From Gamsiella multidivaricata (lineage: Eukaryota > Mortierellomycota > Mortierellomycetes > Mortierellales > Mortierellaceae), in assembly GCF_025024155.1 (NCBI RefSeq), contig NW_026251747.1, positions 248,001 through 312,000 on the forward strand: a stretch of DNA of 64,000 nucleotides. Direction: 5' to 3'. Each line of letters starts with the position of its first letter. Within the stretch, counting starts at the first letter, position 1. A program made the translations under genes and the position numbers. Under the pieces are notes generated by a model, which saw nothing but the letters and a program-made list of their open reading frames with translations, did no database searches and was not told the origin of the DNA. Positions 34,049-47,544 of the stretch are shown here, piece after piece.

Positions 34049-35096
34049 TTAGAATTCCCAGTCAGCATCGACTGTCATGGCCCACTTGAACTTGTCACGG
34101 AGAGTCTTCGTGAAGATCTTCTCCAAGGGCACATCGTACTTCTCGCACCATGCGGCAGAGATACGAGGATCGATGTAGTTGATCTTGGACGTTCCCAAAG
34201 CCGTCTGTTTGTTCTCCTCCTATTGTTATTGCCAAAGATTATAACAAATAAAATACACACACATTAATAACTAGTCCAACATAGATTGATCATCGGGAGC
34301 CATATAAAATACTTAGAGGAAAGGAACAAACAAGGGAATCAGTATTACCTTGTCAACCATGGCAGTTCTAGTGGCAGCAATGCGTTCGTCCAACTTCAAA
34401 AGCTGTGTATCACACTTCTCAACCGTCGCGCCCTTGGGTGCGGTGACATTGCCATTCTTACGCTCCTTGGCCAACTGCTTTTCGTGTTCATCAGCGTCCT
34501 TCAACTTCAGCTTGAGATCCTTCTCAGTCAGGGGCTTCTCCTTGTTCTCTTTCCTCTTCTCATTCTCCTTCTCCCACCAAAGCTTGGTCTTTTCCCGCTC
34601 CTTAGCTATGATCTGAGCCTCATATTCTTCGATCCATTCGTCCTCCAGGTCTGACTCAGGCTCAAGGAGCTCTGGCCTCTTCTTCTTCAACTTCGGTTCC
34701 AATGTCACAATCGTCCGCTTCAACTTCATCTTCTGGTACTTGAGTGCACGGATCTAATCATTACCATGCAAACAGCAAAGAATCAGTAAGACCGAGCTTG
34801 GACAGATGTCAGCAAATATTCGAACGCAATCAAAAAAAAAAAAGCACCTTGTCAACGATTTTGTCCATCTGAACGGCATGTCCCTTGCTGACTGCACGCT
34901 GATGGTTACAAAGAATGGCGACCTCGCGATTAGCACGGTTGTAGGCCAGGAGTTTTTCGGCCACAGTTCCTTTCACCGGCGTCAACTTTTGTAGCTGATC
35001 CTGAAACGTGAACGAAGCGTTGTATGTACGGAACACCTTGGCCGTCAATCCCTTCATCAGGCTTTGCAAATGCTTGTTCAACTCTGACGTCTATTC

Positions 35097-35132
<36 letters not shown>

Positions 35133-37932
35133 CCAGATTAACACGAGAGGATTTGGGGACAAAATGAAAATGAAGGCACAAAGGAGTAATGATAGCTACC
35201 GGGCATTACCTTAAGGCGATCAAAGAGCTCATCTCCCTCTTGGGCTGGTTCTCGCTTGAAGAGACGGATATTTTTAAAGACTTGCTCATCAACTTCCATA
35301 GACTTTTGGTAACGGATCGAATCTTTACCCAAAAAGTCCAAGTGCATGATGTTGGGCTTCTCCAGAGTGACGTGCTCAAAGCGAAGTGAACAACAACCGA
35401 CAGTGTCCGCCTCGTCCTCTCCCTTCTCGTTACCAGCTCTGAGAGCAAGGCGATCGATAAGATACATTGCCGTGGCACGCTGGCGAATAAACATCTTCTT
35501 GTCCTTGAGCTCCGCCATGTATACTCGACGGATGTTCTCGACCTCGCCCTTGAGTGCCCTGGCAGTCTCGAACTTCTTAAGATCAGATTGTCCTTTGAGG
35601 GAACTGCCGGCAGCCAAGAAAACGTACTTTGTCGAATCGTTCACGTTCTCCTTCCAGGTGGCCAGCCACGTCTTTGTGTCATCGTGAACAATCTTTCCCC
35701 ACTTGTGTCCTGCGGGGGCTGGTGGAACAGGTGCATCCTTGCTCAAGTTCAAGGTGACTTGCTCGGGGTGGACACGAAGCTGCACATTAAAAAGAAAGCA
35801 CAGAAAGATCAGCCAAAATAGAACGTTACCAAATAAGCAATTGCGGTTCGCACCGACTTGTTGGACATGCATGTAGTACCTTGAGGCATCCTGTCTTAGG
35901 GTGCTTTCCTCGTCCTCGGAACAAACCCGGCGGTTCGATGCGGTAGTTGCCAACCTTTTCCTTGCGACCATCCAGCATGCAAAATCCGTACTTTTCATCA
36001 AGCGTCGCCTTCTCATCCTTGATCGCCTGCTTCTCCTCCTTGGTCATGCTCTTCTTCCGCTCCTTCTCCTTCTGGAAGTAGTCATACATCGGCGTAAAGT
36101 CACACTTTTTGAAGCTGGTAATCTCAGGGACCTATTACAAGTGAATCATTATTAGTCCTGCGCACCTAATACAAAAGAAATCTGCGGTGGCGGCAATTAG
36201 TCATCCATGACTGGTCTGTTCATTACCGTTTTGTGTTTCTTAGCGAGTTTTGAAAAGTCTCTGAAGAAGTTATCCTGAAAGGTCGGATTCTCTGCATGCT
36301 CCGTGTACAGCAATGCGCCAAAGAAAGAAGCAACCTCCTCCACCTCAGGGGCGAGAGTGACAGGTTTGCCTATGTATGTTGAGGTTGGAGACAACGAAGG
36401 CTATATCAATGCACCGATCACACAACCAGCTTCTAGACTTGAACGAGTGCATGCAAATCAAAAGGCACGTACCATCGTATTTCATCTTGACGCCGTGTGG
36501 TACATATGATGGAGCAAAGTAGACGCCGTTATGGCTCAATGTTGTCCACTTGACGGTATCATCTTCATTCTCCCTCTCTTTCAGCCACCAGGCATCCTCT
36601 TCCTCCTCTTCTTCCTCTTTCTTGATTTTCTTGACCTTGGACTTGTCATCCCCGGCATCCACCTTTTTGACCTTCTTGACCTTGGACTTGTCATCCTCAT
36701 CTTCCTTCTTGACACGCTTCTTGACCGTGGATTGCTTCGAATCATCAGAGGTCTTGATTTTGCGAGATGAACCGTTGGTGGGCTCTGACTTGACCTTGGT
36801 TGCTGTCTTGGAGGGTTTTGCTGAGGACTTTGCGGGCGCAGTCTTTTTGGCGGCAGCCTTCTTAGCCTGCGATTGTTCATGATTGAAAGGAAGATGGTCA
36901 TTTTTGTTAGAGTATTGCCTAGGAACTGCCCGTAGTCATAACTCCAATAAACGACCTGCGAACGAGGCAGGAAAACATTTCTTACCAGAGGAGCGTCTGA
37001 CTCGCTGTTTGAAGACTCTTCCTTCAAGACTGGCCTCTTACGCTTTCGAAGCGGCACATCCGAATCACTGCTGCTGTCTTCGTAATTGTCGTCATCTATT
37101 GTTCATTTAAGATCCCTCATCAGTAAATATTCATTCGAATTAGCATGATGAGACCGCAGATGAATTAAATCCAAGGGGGTTGGATCCTGACGAGATCTTG
37201 ACTGATCCATGCACGAATCACCTCTCACTTTTATTTGGACCCTAATATACACCACAGCTGTAACACATAAACATAGCAGGGCTCATCATATCCTTGATCA
37301 AAGAAGACGCCGGTAATAAACAATCGCGACCATTTGCCACCGTCTTTTCTTTTCGGTTTCTGTGAAAAGAGACTGTGGCATGCTTGGATGGGGTAGGGGG
37401 AGGGAAGGGAGGGAGGATGAAATAACCCACGGGATGTGGTACGGTAGTTCTCTCTTCTACAACAATCCACACAACTACGCCCAAAGGGACTCCCAATGCC
37501 TTAATTCAGACACTCCAAAGCAATTACTACAAAGCTATGCTATCGTTTGTAGGCTTCAGTCGCTTATTCCTCTAACCTCATGTTCCTTGAGGTACAGATC
37601 TTCCCCCCCTCTCCCCATTGAACCCAACCTCACCCACGCATATCAAAAGTATAGGCATATTTTCTGCTTCCCAGTGTTCGACCCTCTTTAAACAGGGTCC
37701 AAAATAGAAATAAATTGCCCAGCACGACAACATTTCGTTGCAGCGGTTGTATAAACGCGTACGGAATGTGTGCTTCATATTTTCCCTCTGTGGATCAAAA
37801 CAATTAGCGGCGGATCGGAAGGGGAGGGGACTTTTTATCAGAACGCGGCTTACCCGTTGTAAGATGATGGTCGACCTTCTGCTTCCTCCTCTGGGCCAAA
37901 GGCATATCCTCTGAGCTGTCTGAATCGGACAT
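34049..37932 (-). CDS. TOP1: DNA topoisomerase I (type IB)
   Basis: Relaxes supercoils by a transient 3'-phosphotyrosyl nick. Nine exons: 37932-37854, 37095-36986, 36866-36473, 36369-36227, 36131-35880, 35779-35210, 35090-34848, 34753-34349, 34219-34049; 788 residues, all GT-AG and phase-consistent. The N-terminus is acidic then Lys/Ala-rich with KVKK repeats, as expected of the nuclear-localisation domain. The core begins around residue 150 ([22 protein letters not shown]) and includes [19 protein letters not shown], the [18 protein letters not shown] region with active-site Arg, and SLRFEHV. The linker is highly charged. The catalytic Tyr lies in SKINYIDPR, about 41 residues from the C-terminus, the usual position. 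The first intron is 758 nt. Confidence 0.97.
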
Positions 37933-38427
37933 GGTTATTTTTGCTTTGAGTAAGGTGTGTGCTAAGCAAGTGATGTATGAAAAACGCTGTGGTAAACGGA
38001 AACCAGAATGAGAAGAGAGCAGCAAGAATCTGCGCTTAAAAAGTGTCGAATGCGTTATGCGTCTGAATGGGAGAGGGGCAGAGTAGGGGGGGGGATGTGA
38101 GGGGGTGCGAACAGGGATGAGCGGAGGTGTTGGAGAGAGAAAGAGAAGAGAAAGTTGGCAGGAGTCGACTTCTCATATTTATTGGCGTAGGGAGAGAGAA
38201 AATTTTTTGAAGTCGTCAGATCCATGGACTTTGGATTTTTCGGTTCAAAAATAGCTCCGCCGTCCCGTCATAAACAAGTACCAAGCCAGAGTTCCCTTAT
38301 GTAGGCTTAAATATTTGAGGAAAATGCTACAAAATTTCTTATACGTCATAATAATCTTTGAAATGTGCTGTAAGCATATAGCACTGGCAACGAGAGGCAT
38401 TGTGAGGTCAGGGATCAGTCTCTTTTG
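37933..38427. promoter_or_regulatory. Upstream region of TOP1
   Basis: About 500 bp upstream of the TOP1 ATG, with G-rich runs near 38080-38110. No gene and no specific element can be named. Confidence 0.35.
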
Positions 38428-38676
38428 ATGGATCCATCGTTGGATCGGGCCGATTTTTCGGCATCAATTGCACCTGCGACGCCGACGGCTACACAGCTTG
38501 CCATTTACTATATTCAAGGTCTCTCTAACATGCTAAATATCATGGACAACAAATACCCTATCTCCAACCACGAAGAGGTTCTGGACGCTTTGAGGAAGGC
38601 TTAAGAACTGTGCGACAAGTATATTCCTGCTCTGGCAACTCACAAGCTTAGTCATAAGCGTGCAAGGCAGCGTTGA
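38428..38676 (+). pseudogene. Small coding-like frame broken by one stop
   Basis: ATG at 38428 opens MDPSLDRADFSASIAP, then ATQLAIYYIQGLSNMLNIMD and EEVLDALRKA to a TAA at 38602-38604. The same frame continues ELCDKYIPALATHKLSHKRA to a TGA at 38674-38676. The sequence flows naturally through the stop (TAA where CAA would fit). It is either a nonsense-mutated short gene or a domain fragment of a larger protein. Not recognised. Confidence 0.45.
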
Positions 38677-39232
38677 ATAAAGATAGTTGGCAACCATTTC
38701 ATATCTTCAATTCCATCTACAATGTTCCTCAATTACTTTTGCTCCAGTTTAAAGTTGCTCACTTGGGATGTCGAAAAATCAGAATTTATGGGGCGCTTCT
38801 CTTCATCATCCAAGAAACCCGCGAACAACAAACATGGTACAAGAGCGACAATCACTACCGCTATAGTGCACATAGAAGAATTCTGTTGGATGCTACCAAA
38901 AGATGAAGGCATATATTCTAAAATAAGGACATATACTGGAGAACTTTTGTTGATTTTTGCCGATTTTCTATCGTGCTTCATCGTTTTTATTGTTTTGGTG
39001 CAGAACAATAATTGAAATGAATGTCTAGTACTTAGACGCATCTTTTTACATCCTGCAATAACTAAGGATATTAAACTTCCTCAGAAACCATTGAAACCAG
39101 CTGGAGACATGCCTCTAGGTATCATCCTCTACCATACTGTCACGTTGTGTCACGTTTACCCTATATGACCTCTAGGAAAAAGAAGATTTTCGGGGCACAT
39201 AGGGGCACTCTATTATTATTCTATCGGTAAGA
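38677..39232. other. Intergenic, no gene seen
   Basis: AT-rich stretch at the 3' side of the ABC transporter gene. Short frames here lack motifs or splice support. Confidence 0.4.
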
Positions 39233-42200
39233 TCAAACGTCTTTGGCGCGTCGTTGCTCCCACTGCTCCTTGGCCACCTGTCGCAGTGCAACCTCGTTCT
39301 CCGCACCAGTATCCGCAACCATCCTCCGTAGCCATCCTCCTGCCGTCGAAGGCGATTCACTTCCCATCTCCACCACAGGGCCGTTCAACAGCTCCCATGG
39401 CTCGCCAAACTCCATTACGCGTCCTTGATCCAGCACCAAGATACGATCGTAGTCGCCAATGACCGTATTTAATCGATGTGCGATCGTGAACACGGTTGCG
39501 CCCTTGAACTGCGAGTGGATCGCCTTTTGGATCATCCGGTCAGACTGCAGGTCCACGTTCGCAGTGGCCTCGTCCATGACAATGATCTTGGCCCGTCTCA
39601 ACACCGCACGCGCCAACGACAACAACTGCTGCTCGCCGATACTAAAGTTCTTTCCATTGTCGTCCACAGTCGCATCCAGTCCTCCCTCAAGACCCTCGAC
39701 GAGACGCTTCAATTCCGCGGCCTCCAGTGCCGCCCAGATGTCCGCATCCTGATGCTGAGATGTTGGGTCGAGGTTGAATCGCAGTGTGCCGCGGAAGAGG
39801 AAGGGTTCCTGTGGGATAATCGCCATCTTCTCGCGCAAGTCATGCATCCCGATCTTGGAGATATCGACCCCGTCAATGGAGATGCCTCCATGATGAGGCG
39901 GATTGCCCGTGGTGGTATCGACGAGTCGGAAGAGTGCCCCGATCAAGCTGGACTTGCCGGCTCCTGTGCGACCCACGATCCCGATCTTCTCGCCAGCCTT
40001 GAAATCCAGCGAGATGTTCTTCAACACCGGGCCTTCACCGCGAGGGTAGGTCAAGGACATGTCCGTGAAAGTGACCTTGGCTTCCTGTGGCCATCCGTTC
40101 GGGACAACGCTCGAACCATCGGGGTTGAATCGACGACGCTCTGATTCCTCGGGCTTGACCTGCGCGTACTCCATCATACGTTCGACAGAAACCATGAGAA
40201 TGGCAGCCTCGACACTTTGTCTCACAGCCCATTGCAGCTCTCCACTCAGCTGAGTGACATAGTTCAGTGCCAGTCCGACCATGGCAGCCTTCTGAGAATC
40301 ACGGACAGCAACACAAGCAACAGCAGTGATACCCAGGAAAAGCGCCGAGAGGGCATCTAGACGGAAACCGAGCCAACGTGCGCAGATCAAATAGGCAAAG
40401 AACGCACGTCCATTGGCTTCTTGCGCGTCCACAAAACGTCCCATGAATCGCTCGCCGACACCAAAGGCACGAACAGAGGTCAGGCCATCCAGGGTTTCCG
40501 AGAGCTGAGAGTAGATGGGGGACCGAGTCTGACTATCGATACGCTTGACCTGTCGGCTTGTCCTGATATAGACCATACGGAGGAAAATAAAACCACCAAA
40601 GAGGAAAGGAATCGAGATGACAATCCATGCGTTCACAATACAGACGACGACCACAGATCCGAAAAGCATAAATACGATCTGTGTGGCGTCGAAGAAGGTG
40701 TATGGTAGCAACTCGTCGCAGTTGGCCATGTCCTTGGAGAACCGGTTCAGAACACGCCCATGAGGGTTGGCGTGGAAAAAGTCAATGCTGGTTTTGAGTA
40801 GGGCGTCGAGCATGGCCCTGAAGATGCTCCGTGAACTCTCCGAAACACAGTAAAAGAATAAGAAGGACCGAAACAGGGTCACGATCACGGTCGCTAGACA
40901 GTACACACCAAAGATCGTAGGATAGTAGGAATGTGTCTGTTCCTCTGCGGATAGTTCGGACCAGTTTGAAAGGAAAAAGTCGCCCGCCACCATGATCGCC
41001 TGCGCTGCTGCCAGTGAGAAGATGGTTAGACCCAGACGGAAGGGTGTCGATCCGAGCCGGAAGAAATCATAGTAAACTCGCAAAGGTGTATCGCCCTCCT
41101 GGACTTCCTCCACGGTCAGATTCTTCTCTGGGGCATCGCTATCCTCCTCCACACCACCGGCATTCGAGACACGCGACTTGACACGCTTGAGTGCATCCAT
41201 TGAGGAGTCGGCTCCCGTGGGATCGGCTTTAAGGATGGCATCTGTCTCCTCGTCCTCCGTTGCTTCAGGTGCCTTCTTGGCGAACTCGCGCAAAACGTCC
41301 ACGAACTTGACCCGCATCTTGACACTCCTGGTTGATTCACCATCGTTGATCACCTTTTCCACCTCCACCTCCTGCTGCATCACAGCATCCACCCGTCCGG
41401 TATGTGTCACATGTCCTTGCTCGAGAATAATAACGTTTTCACAATCCTTGATGTACTGCAACTGATGTGTCACCAGTACTCGTGCCTTGGCTTTCAGCAG
41501 CCCATTGATGCAGTTGTCGAAAAGCGCACGTCCGACCTTGGGATCGACAGCCGAAAGTGGATCGTCCAGGATATAAATGTCCGACTCCCTGTACGCTGCT
41601 CTCGCGAGAGAAACACGGGCACGCTGACCACCACTGAGGGTCACGCCCTTCTCGCCGATGATAGTCTCATCTCCTTGCGGGAGCAGGGACAGGTCGCGGG
41701 TGAGCTCGCATGCCTTGATGACCTTGCTATAGCGCTCCTGGTTGAACTGAGAACCGAATAAAATGTTGCTCTTGATCGTTCCTGCAAAGATCCAGGGCGA
41801 CTGGGCCGAGTAAGACATCTTGATATTGCCTTTATCCTGCTTTGCCAGCGCAAAAGATCCGGATACTAGAGGCATCTCCTGCAGGAGTGCCATACAGAGA
41901 CTGGATTTGCCGCATCCGACAGGTCCAACAACAGCCAACAACTCATCGCGACGAAGGGTCATAGTGATGTTGTTGAGAATGGCTTTCTTGGGGCTGTTCA
42001 TTGTCAGGTTGTCCGCGCTAGCGTGTCCCTTTTCGTCCTCTGTGTCCTGAGCCTGGCGAGAAGCCTTCTCCTCGGCCGAAAGCTCTGGGACCCCGTTATT
42101 TTCATCCGTGGCGAGCGACCAAGAGAAAGATGCGTCGCGCATTTCGAGCAGCAGAGATGGATCCAGAGTCTTCTCCACGCTTCCCATCATTGCATCTCCG

Positions 42201-43778
42201 GATTTGCCTGAGGAGTCCTCCTGTTCTGTCTTGAACTTGTTCTCGATACCTTTCAGCTCAGGTAGCAGCATAAAGTCCGTGATACGGCGAACAGACACAC
42301 GGGTCTCTGCGATCGTCTCCAAAGCCTTGGGGAAGAACGAGGTCATAGTCAGGCGCATGACATTGAACAGTGTAAGCGACACAAAGACTTTGTCGGGCGA
42401 CAGGGTCTTGCCCTGCAGCCAGAACGTGACAAAAACGAACAGGGCGATCAGAGGCTGGAAGAAAAAGTAGATCGCCATATTGCTGGCTCTCATGAGGTTG
42501 GCCTTCCAGATATATCTGAGTTCGATCGATCGGAGCATGAGAATTTTCTCCTGAAACGGCACCTCCCATGCGCACAATTTGACGAGCTCGATTCCTTGAA
42601 AGACATCCGAAAGCGTTCTGATACGTTCATCGCGGGCATTGACTGTTTTGCTACGGATGGTGGAGAAGTGGCGGGAAAAGAAGGTCTGGACGGGCATCAG
42701 GATGACAAAGACCAGCAATCCCGACAAACAGGCGACCTCGATCTCTCTCCAGAGAAAGTACATGACAAATATCATCTCCAATGGTCCGATGATTGCATAC
42801 AGCATGAAGGGCGTGGCATTTTCGAATGGTTGGACGTCTAGAGATATTGTAATGGAGTATGACAGGATAGTTAATACATTAGGCTCGGCGTCTTTCAAAA
42901 TCATATCAAATGCTATACGATGCCTGCCGTTAGTATACCATTAGAAATCAGGTTGACGATGGTTCCGGTAGCAATCGAACTGGAGGTTGAGAGGGTGAGG
43001 CATTTGCGGTACATGAGAGAGATCAAACTCTGCCGAATCCAAAGTCCAGTGCGCATAGTTGGGAAGAAATAGTGATGGTGCATGGTTCCGTGGAAAAGGG
43101 TGACTAGGAAGAGACCAACCGCATATGCCATTCCTGTGCTGATCGGTGTGTCTGGGAAGTCGAAGAAACGGATAACGTATCTATGATGAATCAAAGTAGT
43201 GGGAAACGGCATTATGTTAATATTTGATAGTGAATTGAGGACTTATTTCGTATGAACATCGACTGTTGCAATCGAGTGCAATTGAACGGCGACTTACCCC
43301 ATGAGAATAGCTTCGCTGATCTTACAGGCACTTTCGATGATGCCTGTGAAAAAGGAAATACTGAAGTAGAGCCCAAAGCATCTCCACAGGACCAGGTAGA
43401 GGTTTGGTCTCCTGGGCTTAGACCCCGTTGCCCTGGCCTTGGCCTGGCACTTTTCTACTTCCTTTGTCCATTCCTCCAGCAGCCTGTCGGTGATCCTCTT
43501 GACGTGGTCATTCTTCGAGAGCTGGTCAAGATCCGTTTCGACAATTGTTTGACTCTGGAATGTGAGGAGAGAAAGAATGAGAATACCTGTTAATATAATA
43601 TAAAGAGTGGTAATAATAGTAGCAACAGTAGCTAGCGGATACCTTGGGCAGATCGTACAAAGTTGAATTATCAACGTACCCATCCTCTAATAAGCAATGG
43701 CTGGATCCAGTTGAACGAGAAGTACGACAGGGGATTGGCGGTCTCGATTGCGGCGGGAGGATGCTTTGAGTCGGCCAT
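39233..43778 (-). CDS. ABC transporter, subfamily C (MRP-like), full-length
   Basis: ATP-driven exporter, probably of organic anions or conjugates, at the vacuolar or plasma membrane. Four exons: 43778-43680, 43554-43298, 43180-42939, 42837-39233; 1400 residues. It starts MADSKHPPAAIETANPLSYF and FNWIQPLLIRGW, the short-type MRP N-terminus without the extra TMD0. Two TMD-NBD halves follow. NBD1 (about 500-640) has Walker A GPVGCGKSSL, signature LSGGQRARVSLARA and Walker B IYILDDPLSAVD. NBD2 (about 1150-1300) has GRTGAGKSSL, FSIGEQQLLSLARA and IIVMDEATANVD. NBD1 has Asp after the Walker B Asp (LDDP), the usual ABCC degeneration, and the NBD2 signature is FSIGEQ instead of LSGGQ. Substrate cannot be inferred. 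Confidence 0.96.
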
Positions 43779-44992
43779 GGCTAAGAGCAGAGTGGCGTAT
43801 GTATGTCTGTGCGGTATTTCTGATCACAGGCTATTATTGATGAGCACTTCGGTACAGTCTAGTGCGATGCGATGGAATGGGATGGGATGCAAGACAGGAG
43901 TGGAGAGGGCCGATGGAATGAGCAGTGGACGATGGCGAGGGATGAGAAGAAGGAAGAGGGAGAAGAGAACGGACGAAGAGAACGAAAGGACGCCAGCGCA
44001 GGAAGCTACTGTAACACGAAGAGGGTGGAGGGTCTGATTTGCCGGGGTTTTATACTCCTTCAACCTTGTCCCAGGATCCGAAGGGGCGTGGCACAAAAAA
44101 AAACTATAAAAAAAACTGGGTGCACTTTCATTCGTGGGGACCTTAATCCACTCGGAACTCAGCTACATACGTTCAGGTAGGTACGAGTGCAAAGTGATGC
44201 TCCACTTCGACAGTCCTTTTTGCCGTGGGCGAATGGTGCGGAATGGGCTGCTGCTGCTGCTGCTGCTGACTAGAACAGCGGCGGGCCGGGGCGTCCCTTT
44301 TCTGACAATCATAACATCGTACGTTACTTACTCCTTAAGTCGCAATCGCACTCTGCATGCATGGGTAAAATTGGAACACATGCACGGCACGATTCAAGCT
44401 GGCTGCATGGCGCCACATCCTCATCCCACTCTCCTCCTTCCTCCTTCTCCCTCTCGACGATCTATCTCCCCGCCTTCTTATTATGAACCGCAAACGTCAT
44501 GCTCTGGTAGTCATGGTCCCCACTATGCTTATGATGCTGTCACCTATGCTACCCAATATGAATCCCACTGACCGCCCTCGTGAAGTTTCAGTGCCCCGTC
44601 TTCGCGAACAGTGTGAGCTGCGTTTGAAATCCTGGAAAAGCGCTTTGCCGAATAAGATTTTTGGATTTTCACATACAAAAAAAAATAGAAATGTCTTCCA
44701 TCTTTGGTGTGCAAGCACGCCCAACCCAACCAAAGCATCCTGCCTTGTTTCTTACTACTACGCCCAGACATACATGCATCAACATTATCATCATCATCAT
44801 CGCGTACATGGACATTTCTCTGGTTGGGTAGGGGTAGCATCCTCCTATGTACCTATGACTCAACTACCGATCGTGATCCCTATTCCCTGTGCCACTCAAG
44901 AAATATCCTCCAAGTCATCTTGACGTTTTATGGGCTCGTTCTTTCACACGCTGGGGCACCTAATGCGCAGCTTTCGTCTCACAACCTTAAAT
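43779..44992. other. Upstream region of the ABC transporter, no supported gene
   Basis: Contains a CTG trinucleotide repeat at 44248-44268. It creates a leucine run that mimics a signal peptide (MVRNGLLLLLLLTRTAAG from 44233), with no support further on. Confidence 0.4.
44248..44268. repeat. (CTG)7 microsatellite
   Basis: Seven uninterrupted CTG units in noncoding DNA. Confidence 0.9.
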
Positions 44993-47544
44993 CTAAGCCT
45001 GTTTTCTCTGTTCAGTGAGAGCAAGCGGAGCGTCCGCGCCACTTATTTTACAGCTCAGCAGTTCCCTTCGGCGTAGAAGCATTCTCACGACAACGATGGG
45101 CATCGTTACGGCCCAAACAATCCACCTCAGTGTCCTCAATTTATGTTGTCTAGTTATAGCGAGTTCATCTGAGTTTACACCACTGTCCCTGATACTCCTA
45201 AGTACTGCGCCCAATTGATTAAACGTCGTGTTATCTTATCGCATCCCCTCCCTTGATCCCGCCAAGCGGATTCGACCTCTCAAGTCTATAATCAGCTGAA
45301 CGTTGCTGCTCAGACTAGCTGCATAGTATGCATGCAATAAATCAAAACGTTACTTATGCCCCATCACGCTATTCACCTTTGATCAATATTGTAGTTGTCT
45401 TTTGTCTCTCTAAATAGACCTAATTGACTCCACGGTCAATGAGGTACAGCGAGTGAAAACAACAGAATCAAACGAAAGACATGGAGACGGTCCGATGTCA
45501 CCAGATCCAGTCGTCTGAATATGTATCTGAAATTGAGTGCTCGATGAGGATCCACGATGGGTCCTCGATTACTGAAAATACCACCTCCTTGACATGATAC
45601 AATAGCTGCCGCAGGCACTGCTTCTGCTGCACTCGCATACCACCTCTCGCGGTACTGCTTCAAGGATCCAGATATATCTTTGATTAGGGGTTGAAGTGAA
45701 ATTGTGAAGCAGTTTAACGAGCGCAACAGCGCCCAGAAATGCTTGAGTTGCTTCTCGACCAACTGTACATGCTAGCCGTAAAGCCATAGCACATGCCAAT
45801 GCAGTTACAAAAGCACGCAATAGTGTTTCTAGGTCCAACAATGGACATGCCAAAGAAAGGTTACGAATTCATGGTCCGTGCTTGGATGAATCTTTTCGAT
45901 TGATCGTCAACGAGATGGGGTCGTTCGATAGCATGGGCCATGCGGATTAAAAGTAGTCGTCACGTCATATTCGCAGAATGACTTCTTCAGGGCATCGTAC
46001 TGTGCTCTGAAGCCATTGGCCTTGATACCAGATGATGCACACGGGTAGTCTAGGAAGAGAGAGAAATAGAAAGAAGATTTGCAATCATATAGATGTACTA
46101 TGTCCTTATCCTCATATACTCACGCAGTGCTAGTCGAAGCGAACGGGCGCGAAATCTGACTCGGACACAGAATAACCTGCCTCTTTCAAGTTCTGGTGTA
46201 GACCTGTCGAATCGTAGAGTACGCGCCATTATACTCGATAAAGATATTTGTCTTGTATTCACTACATCAGGAGTGAAAGGGGACAGAAAGTACAGTAGCC
46301 GTAGGCATAGTTAGAGAGGAACGCTCCGCCTCGCTTTTCAGCATGGATGCCGTCAGCCCTACCTGTTGTTAAAAAGAGACTGAACCCACAAGATCATATT
46401 TGGCAAACGGTTTTGTCGTCAATCGTTTCTGGATGCTCAAACTTTTCTTTTCTCTTTTTTCCTGTGAGTATCTTTTTGCGGCGCCTCCAATCTGAACGAG
46501 CCAGGATCTAATAAAAGAAAGTGTCAGTTCCAAGTTACAACCGTCCGCTATACTTTGTGGTAATATCCGTATACTGATTAGACACAAGGTTCTTGGTATG
46601 CGCTGTCTACGGTAATAGATCAAACCATAGACGAACCTCCATAGTGCCACGACTTCGCAAAATCTCCGCATAGGACGCCAAGCCCTCCTGCATCTTCCAT
46701 CATATTTGTTTGGTACAGGCCAATCTGCTCCTACGCTTCGAACACGACAACTGGGAACGTAGTGGCAACCGCCAATGAGGCTATGCGCTGCTCTCTTTCC
46801 AGGAAGTATAAAAGTCGATCTCGGCCTGGTCCAGCATGGTTCAGCATAGTAGCCGTTGCTGAACCACTGATACCAACAACGGCTACCGTGAAATGCGTTG
46901 AGTCTCCGTATTTGATCTGATTTATTGAAGTCGTGCCGTGCCGGAAGGAATTAGATGGTGACTTGGCGAAGATGAGGAGCAAACGAGTTCCCATTCAGAT
47001 GATCATCGAGATTGCTCATTCCGGACGAAAACATGGTCGATGGTTGTACAAACATTGAATGTTTTGCTCTCATTTCGAAGGTGCAATTGGGGGAAGGGGG
47101 TGGTTGTTGTCTCTGGCTCTAAAATGAACCTCGCAATGTGGTTTCGATGCACTTGTCTTTCATAGATCGCCACATTATTATTGCTCATGGACACGGATGA
47201 AACTGATGATCGGGTACCCCTCCAACGGTCGACAGGATGTTGCCATGCAGCCCGCCTGAAATACAATTATGTTTGAGGGATGCAATATGCATGTTGCACC
47301 ACGCGAACAATGAGATATAGATCAATGGATGAAGCTTGAGTAACGAAGCGCGTTCATATCTGGGTCTGACACAGGACCTCGCCGTCGGCTGCTCTCGTAC
47401 GTGGTACATGAAAGCAGATGCGCCAATAACAATTGTCCACAAAGTAGCCCCCCTTTTTTTTTGTTCCTGTGGGCGTCTCTTTAAGCTGTTTCTATCTGCT
47501 CTCCTATTCGCTGTAGACACACGCGTCCAAGGATATGTATGCAC
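44993..47544 (-). other. Coding-like minus-strand region, unresolved gene or pseudogene
   Basis: Several minus-strand segments look translated but could not be joined into one clean model. They are YDSTGLHQNLKEAGYSVSES and DFAPVRFD (46150-46220), YPCASSGIKANGFRAQYDAL and KKSFCEYDVTTTFNPHGPCY (45930-46050), VPAAAIVSCQGGGIFSNRG (near 45600), and LRSIRDSGVNSDELAITRQH followed by a hydrophobic helix with VWAVTMPIVVVRMLL (45060-45210). Upstream pieces (46700-47250) include AVVGISGSATATMLNHAGPG. Stops lie between some segments. A decayed membrane or secreted protein gene is the best guess. No family recognised. Confidence 0.3.

Noticed and set aside
44233..44571. Possible secreted protein starting MVRNGLLLLLLLTRTAAG
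   Set aside because: The leucine run is produced by a (CTG)7 microsatellite; the rest lacks conserved features or splice support.
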